Made by a program: the position numbers and the translations under genes. Source: an uncultured Verrucomicrobiales bacterium (GTDB taxonomy: Bacteria > Verrucomicrobiota > Verrucomicrobiia > Verrucomicrobiales > Akkermansiaceae). From it: 8,064 nucleotides of DNA. This document shows positions 6,728-8,064 of this stretch, piece after piece (positions within the stretch are counted from its first letter, which is position 1; every line of letters starts with the position of its first letter). The notes beneath the pieces are model-generated. The model ran no database searches. It was not told the DNA's origin and saw only the letters and a program-made list of their open reading frames with translations. The stretch spans positions 1 to 8,064 of the forward strand of contig CALLBE010000160.1 in the NCBI GenBank assembly GCA_938001985.1. The letters run 5' to 3'.

Positions 6728-7312
6728 TTATCGACGCAGTAAGCCTTCGTACATTTGTCTGCAGTGAGGGTATTTTTGTGCGCGTCGTTTGAGTAATTTT
6801 AGACTTTTTTCCTTATCACCCCATTTAGTTACCTTGATGCTGACGTTTCGTGTACCCCAGCGCTTCATTAAGCGAAGGTTTGGGTGGTAGATATCAATCG
6901 TATTTGTTCCCACTAAAGCACTTCCATAATCTTCGACGATATAAGTGTAGGGGAGGCCTTTGATTTTAAATTCGGTTCCAGCTGGGTATTTTGACCAATC
7001 AGCTGCCGCAGAGCGGTATTTACTACCATAAATAAGTTTGGTTCCTAATGCCGTTAGGTTGCCATAAGCTCCGGGTTCATTTTCTTGGCAAGAGTAGGCT
7101 GTGGTTCTCACATAACGATGAGTGGTGGATTTAGGATAGCTAGGGGCTCCATGACGGTCTACTGGCAAGGATTGGGTTCGAGCTTTGGCTAATGCAGCGT
7201 AATAAGTCATGGACTTTTCATAACTTGGGTTTGAATAGTTAGAGCAAGAGCTGATGGCTAATGCGGCCAATATGCAAAATAAAGTAAGGGTTTTAGGCTG
7301 ATTGAGTGACAT
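6728..7312 (-). CDS. 3D-domain lipoprotein, probably cell-wall related
   Basis: The product has 194 residues. It starts with a lipoprotein signal peptide whose lipobox ISSC (20-23) places the lipidated cysteine at 23; with Ser24 following, outer-membrane targeting is plausible. A linker of about 40 residues leads to a 3D domain (about 67-145). Its landmarks are TTAYSC at 70-75, the LTALGTKL segment at 86-93, then the three aspartates: Asp105 (SAAADW), Asp128 (VEDYG) and Asp140 (IDIYH). This domain is the double-psi beta-barrel part of MltA and of Sps/YuiC-type lytic transglycosylases. The N-terminal MltA domain is missing, so activity cannot be assumed. The C-terminal 40 residues are basic and unassigned. 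Only a weak AAAAGA ribosome-binding sequence precedes the ATG. The gene converges on rplU-rpmA and diverges from the phosphatase. Confidence 0.85.
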   Translation of the reverse strand: MSLNQPKTLTLFCILAALAISSCSNYSNPSYEKSMTYYAALAKARTQSLPVDRHGAPSYPKSTTHRYVRTTAYSCQENEPGAYGNLTALGTKLIYGSKYRSAAADWSKYPAGTEFKIKGLPYTYIVEDYGSALVGTNTIDIYHPNLRLMKRWGTRNVSIKVTKWGDKEKSLKLLKRRAQKYPHCRQMYEGLLRR

Positions 7313-7333
7313 GTTCTTTTGAGTCAGTTTAGG

Positions 7334-7363
7334 TTATTAGGTAAATATCTCATCATATTTCAA
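7334..7363 (-). promoter_or_regulatory. Candidate promoter of the 3D lipoprotein
   Basis: On the minus strand TTGAAA (7358-7363) is followed after 18 bases by TAATAA (7334-7339). The -35 is good, the -10 only fair. It lies 21 bases upstream of the ATG at 7312. Confidence 0.3.
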
Positions 7364-7446
7364 TTTATTTTATCTGAGGGCAAACTCTAATATGAGTGAA
7401 TTAGTTAGGGGAAGCCTCTGTGCCCCTTAGCTCGAGAGTGTCTCCC

Positions 7447-7474
7447 TTGACTTAGCGAATTGAATAGTTAATAA
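7447..7474 (+). promoter_or_regulatory. Candidate promoter of the metallophosphatase
   Basis: TTGACT (7447-7452), five of six bases matching the -35 consensus, is followed after 16 bases by TAATAA (7469-7474). If used, transcription would begin near 7481, after the first ATG (7475) and just before the second in-frame ATG (7484), giving an almost leaderless mRNA. The -10 is weak. Confidence 0.3.
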
Positions 7475-8064
7475 ATGCTAACTATGATCCTTGCGATTGG
7501 CGATATTCATGGTTGTGACACGGCTCTTAAAACCCTGCTAGATACGGTTCAGCCAAGTTCTGATGATTTAATCATATCACTCGGTGATTATGTGGATAGA
7601 GGTCCAGACTCCAAGGCGGTCATCGACACCCTTCTTTCTCTCAAAAAAACTCACCAATACGTTCACTTAATGGGGAATCATGAAATCCAGATGATTCGCG
7701 CTCTTGAGGCCCCACATCACATGACTCGTTTCCTCTCAGCCATGTGTGGAGGGCAAGAAACACTAAACAACTACGGTGGCTCATTTGAGGACATTCCAGA
7801 GGATCACTGGGAGTTCATTACCAGCGCCAAGCTTTATCACGAAACCGCTGATCATATCTTTGTTCATGCTGGGCTGGAGCCTAACCTGCCTGTATCAGAG
7901 CAAGATTCCGAAACCTATTACTACAAACGCTTTTACGAAGCAGAGCCTCATCAATCAGGCAAGCCCTATATCTGTGGGCACACCATCCAAGGCGACTTAC
8001 CAACCAATCAAGGTTATGCCATCTGCTTAGACACCTGTGCCTATGGCGGAGGTTGGTTAACCGC
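7475..8064 (+). CDS. PPP-family serine/threonine protein phosphatase-like metallophosphatase (3' end cut by window edge)
   Basis: The frame is open for 196 codons to the right edge. All PPP metal-binding motifs are present in order: GDIHG at 9-13, GDYVDRG at 37-43, GNHE at 67-70, HAG at 131-133 and CGHT at 167-170. The tail LDTCAYGGGWLT at 185-196 matches the usual near-C-terminal 'DTG...GG.LTA' stretch, so little is missing. These residues hold two metal ions for phosphoester hydrolysis in the cytoplasm. Relatives act on phosphoproteins, or on diadenosine tetraphosphate as in ApaH; the size and lack of membrane segments fit a general PPP-type enzyme, and the substrate is open. The start is ATG 7475 or in-frame ATG 7484. 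The second gives MILAIGDIHG, a compact beginning typical of the family. Neither has a Shine-Dalgarno. Confidence 0.92.
   Translation, partial: MLTMILAIGDIHGCDTALKTLLDTVQPSSDDLIISLGDYVDRGPDSKAVIDTLLSLKKTHQYVHLMGNHEIQMIRALEAPHHMTRFLSAMCGGQETLNNYGGSFEDIPEDHWEFITSAKLYHETADHIFVHAGLEPNLPVSEQDSETYYYKRFYEAEPHQSGKPYICGHTIQGDLPTNQGYAICLDTCAYGGGWLT

Noticed and set aside
7398..7430. Short inverted repeat (GGGG and CCCC arms around an 11-base loop) before the metallophosphatase
   Set aside because: Only about five pairs, no T-run and no match to a known riboswitch or operator; too weak to call.
7776..8030. 84-codon plus-strand open frame near the right edge
   Set aside because: Shadow of the metallophosphatase, which occupies another frame with all PPP motifs intact.
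1..8064. CRISPR array, insertion sequence, phage or toxin-antitoxin genes
   Set aside because: No spaced repeats, transposase motifs, terminal inverted repeats or typical small gene pairs were found on either strand.

Overview
The window looks like a chromosomal segment of a Gram-negative-type bacterium with a periplasm and lipoproteins. A member of the PVC group, most likely Verrucomicrobiota, is my best guess. The reasons are the flavoprotein/NapH-type fusion, the secreted SGNH hydrolase of a kind common in that phylum, and the scarcity of good Shine-Dalgarno sites. The phylum call is inference from protein style; nothing in the window (no rRNA, no tRNA) proves it.

Left part (1-4124, minus strand): two genes read leftward, 42 bp apart, probably one transcript. 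The first to be transcribed encodes a 770-residue membrane redox protein: an N-terminal thioredoxin-reductase-like FAD/NAD(P)H module, a multi-helix NapH/NosR-like membrane part and two C-terminal 4Fe-4S clusters. The second, cut by the left edge, encodes a two-domain glycosyltransferase: a multi-pass GT-C-type membrane part followed in the same frame by a family-2 (GT-A) domain.

Middle (4125-5592): a short divergent promoter region with two perfect TATAAT boxes facing opposite ways, then a secreted protein with two consecutive SGNH/GDSL hydrolase domains, each with its own Ser-Asp-His set. This gene is visibly more A/T-rich than its neighbours.

Ribosomal block (5593-6398): an A/T-rich leader with an 18-bp imperfect tandem repeat, a probable sigma70-type promoter and a small UUCG hairpin that contains the only strong Shine-Dalgarno of the window, then rplU (L21), rpmA (L27) and a clear rho-independent terminator.

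Right part (6399-8064): about 330 bp in which I see no supported gene, a minus-strand lipoprotein with a 3D (three-aspartate) domain likely acting on the cell wall, and, divergent from it, a PPP-family metallophosphatase cut by the right edge. Apart from rplU-rpmA and the left redox/glycosyltransferase pair, the genes look functionally independent. There is no CRISPR array, mobile element or phage gene. The most unusual items are the glycosyltransferase fusion, the flavin/Fe-S membrane fusion and the architecture of the rplU leader.
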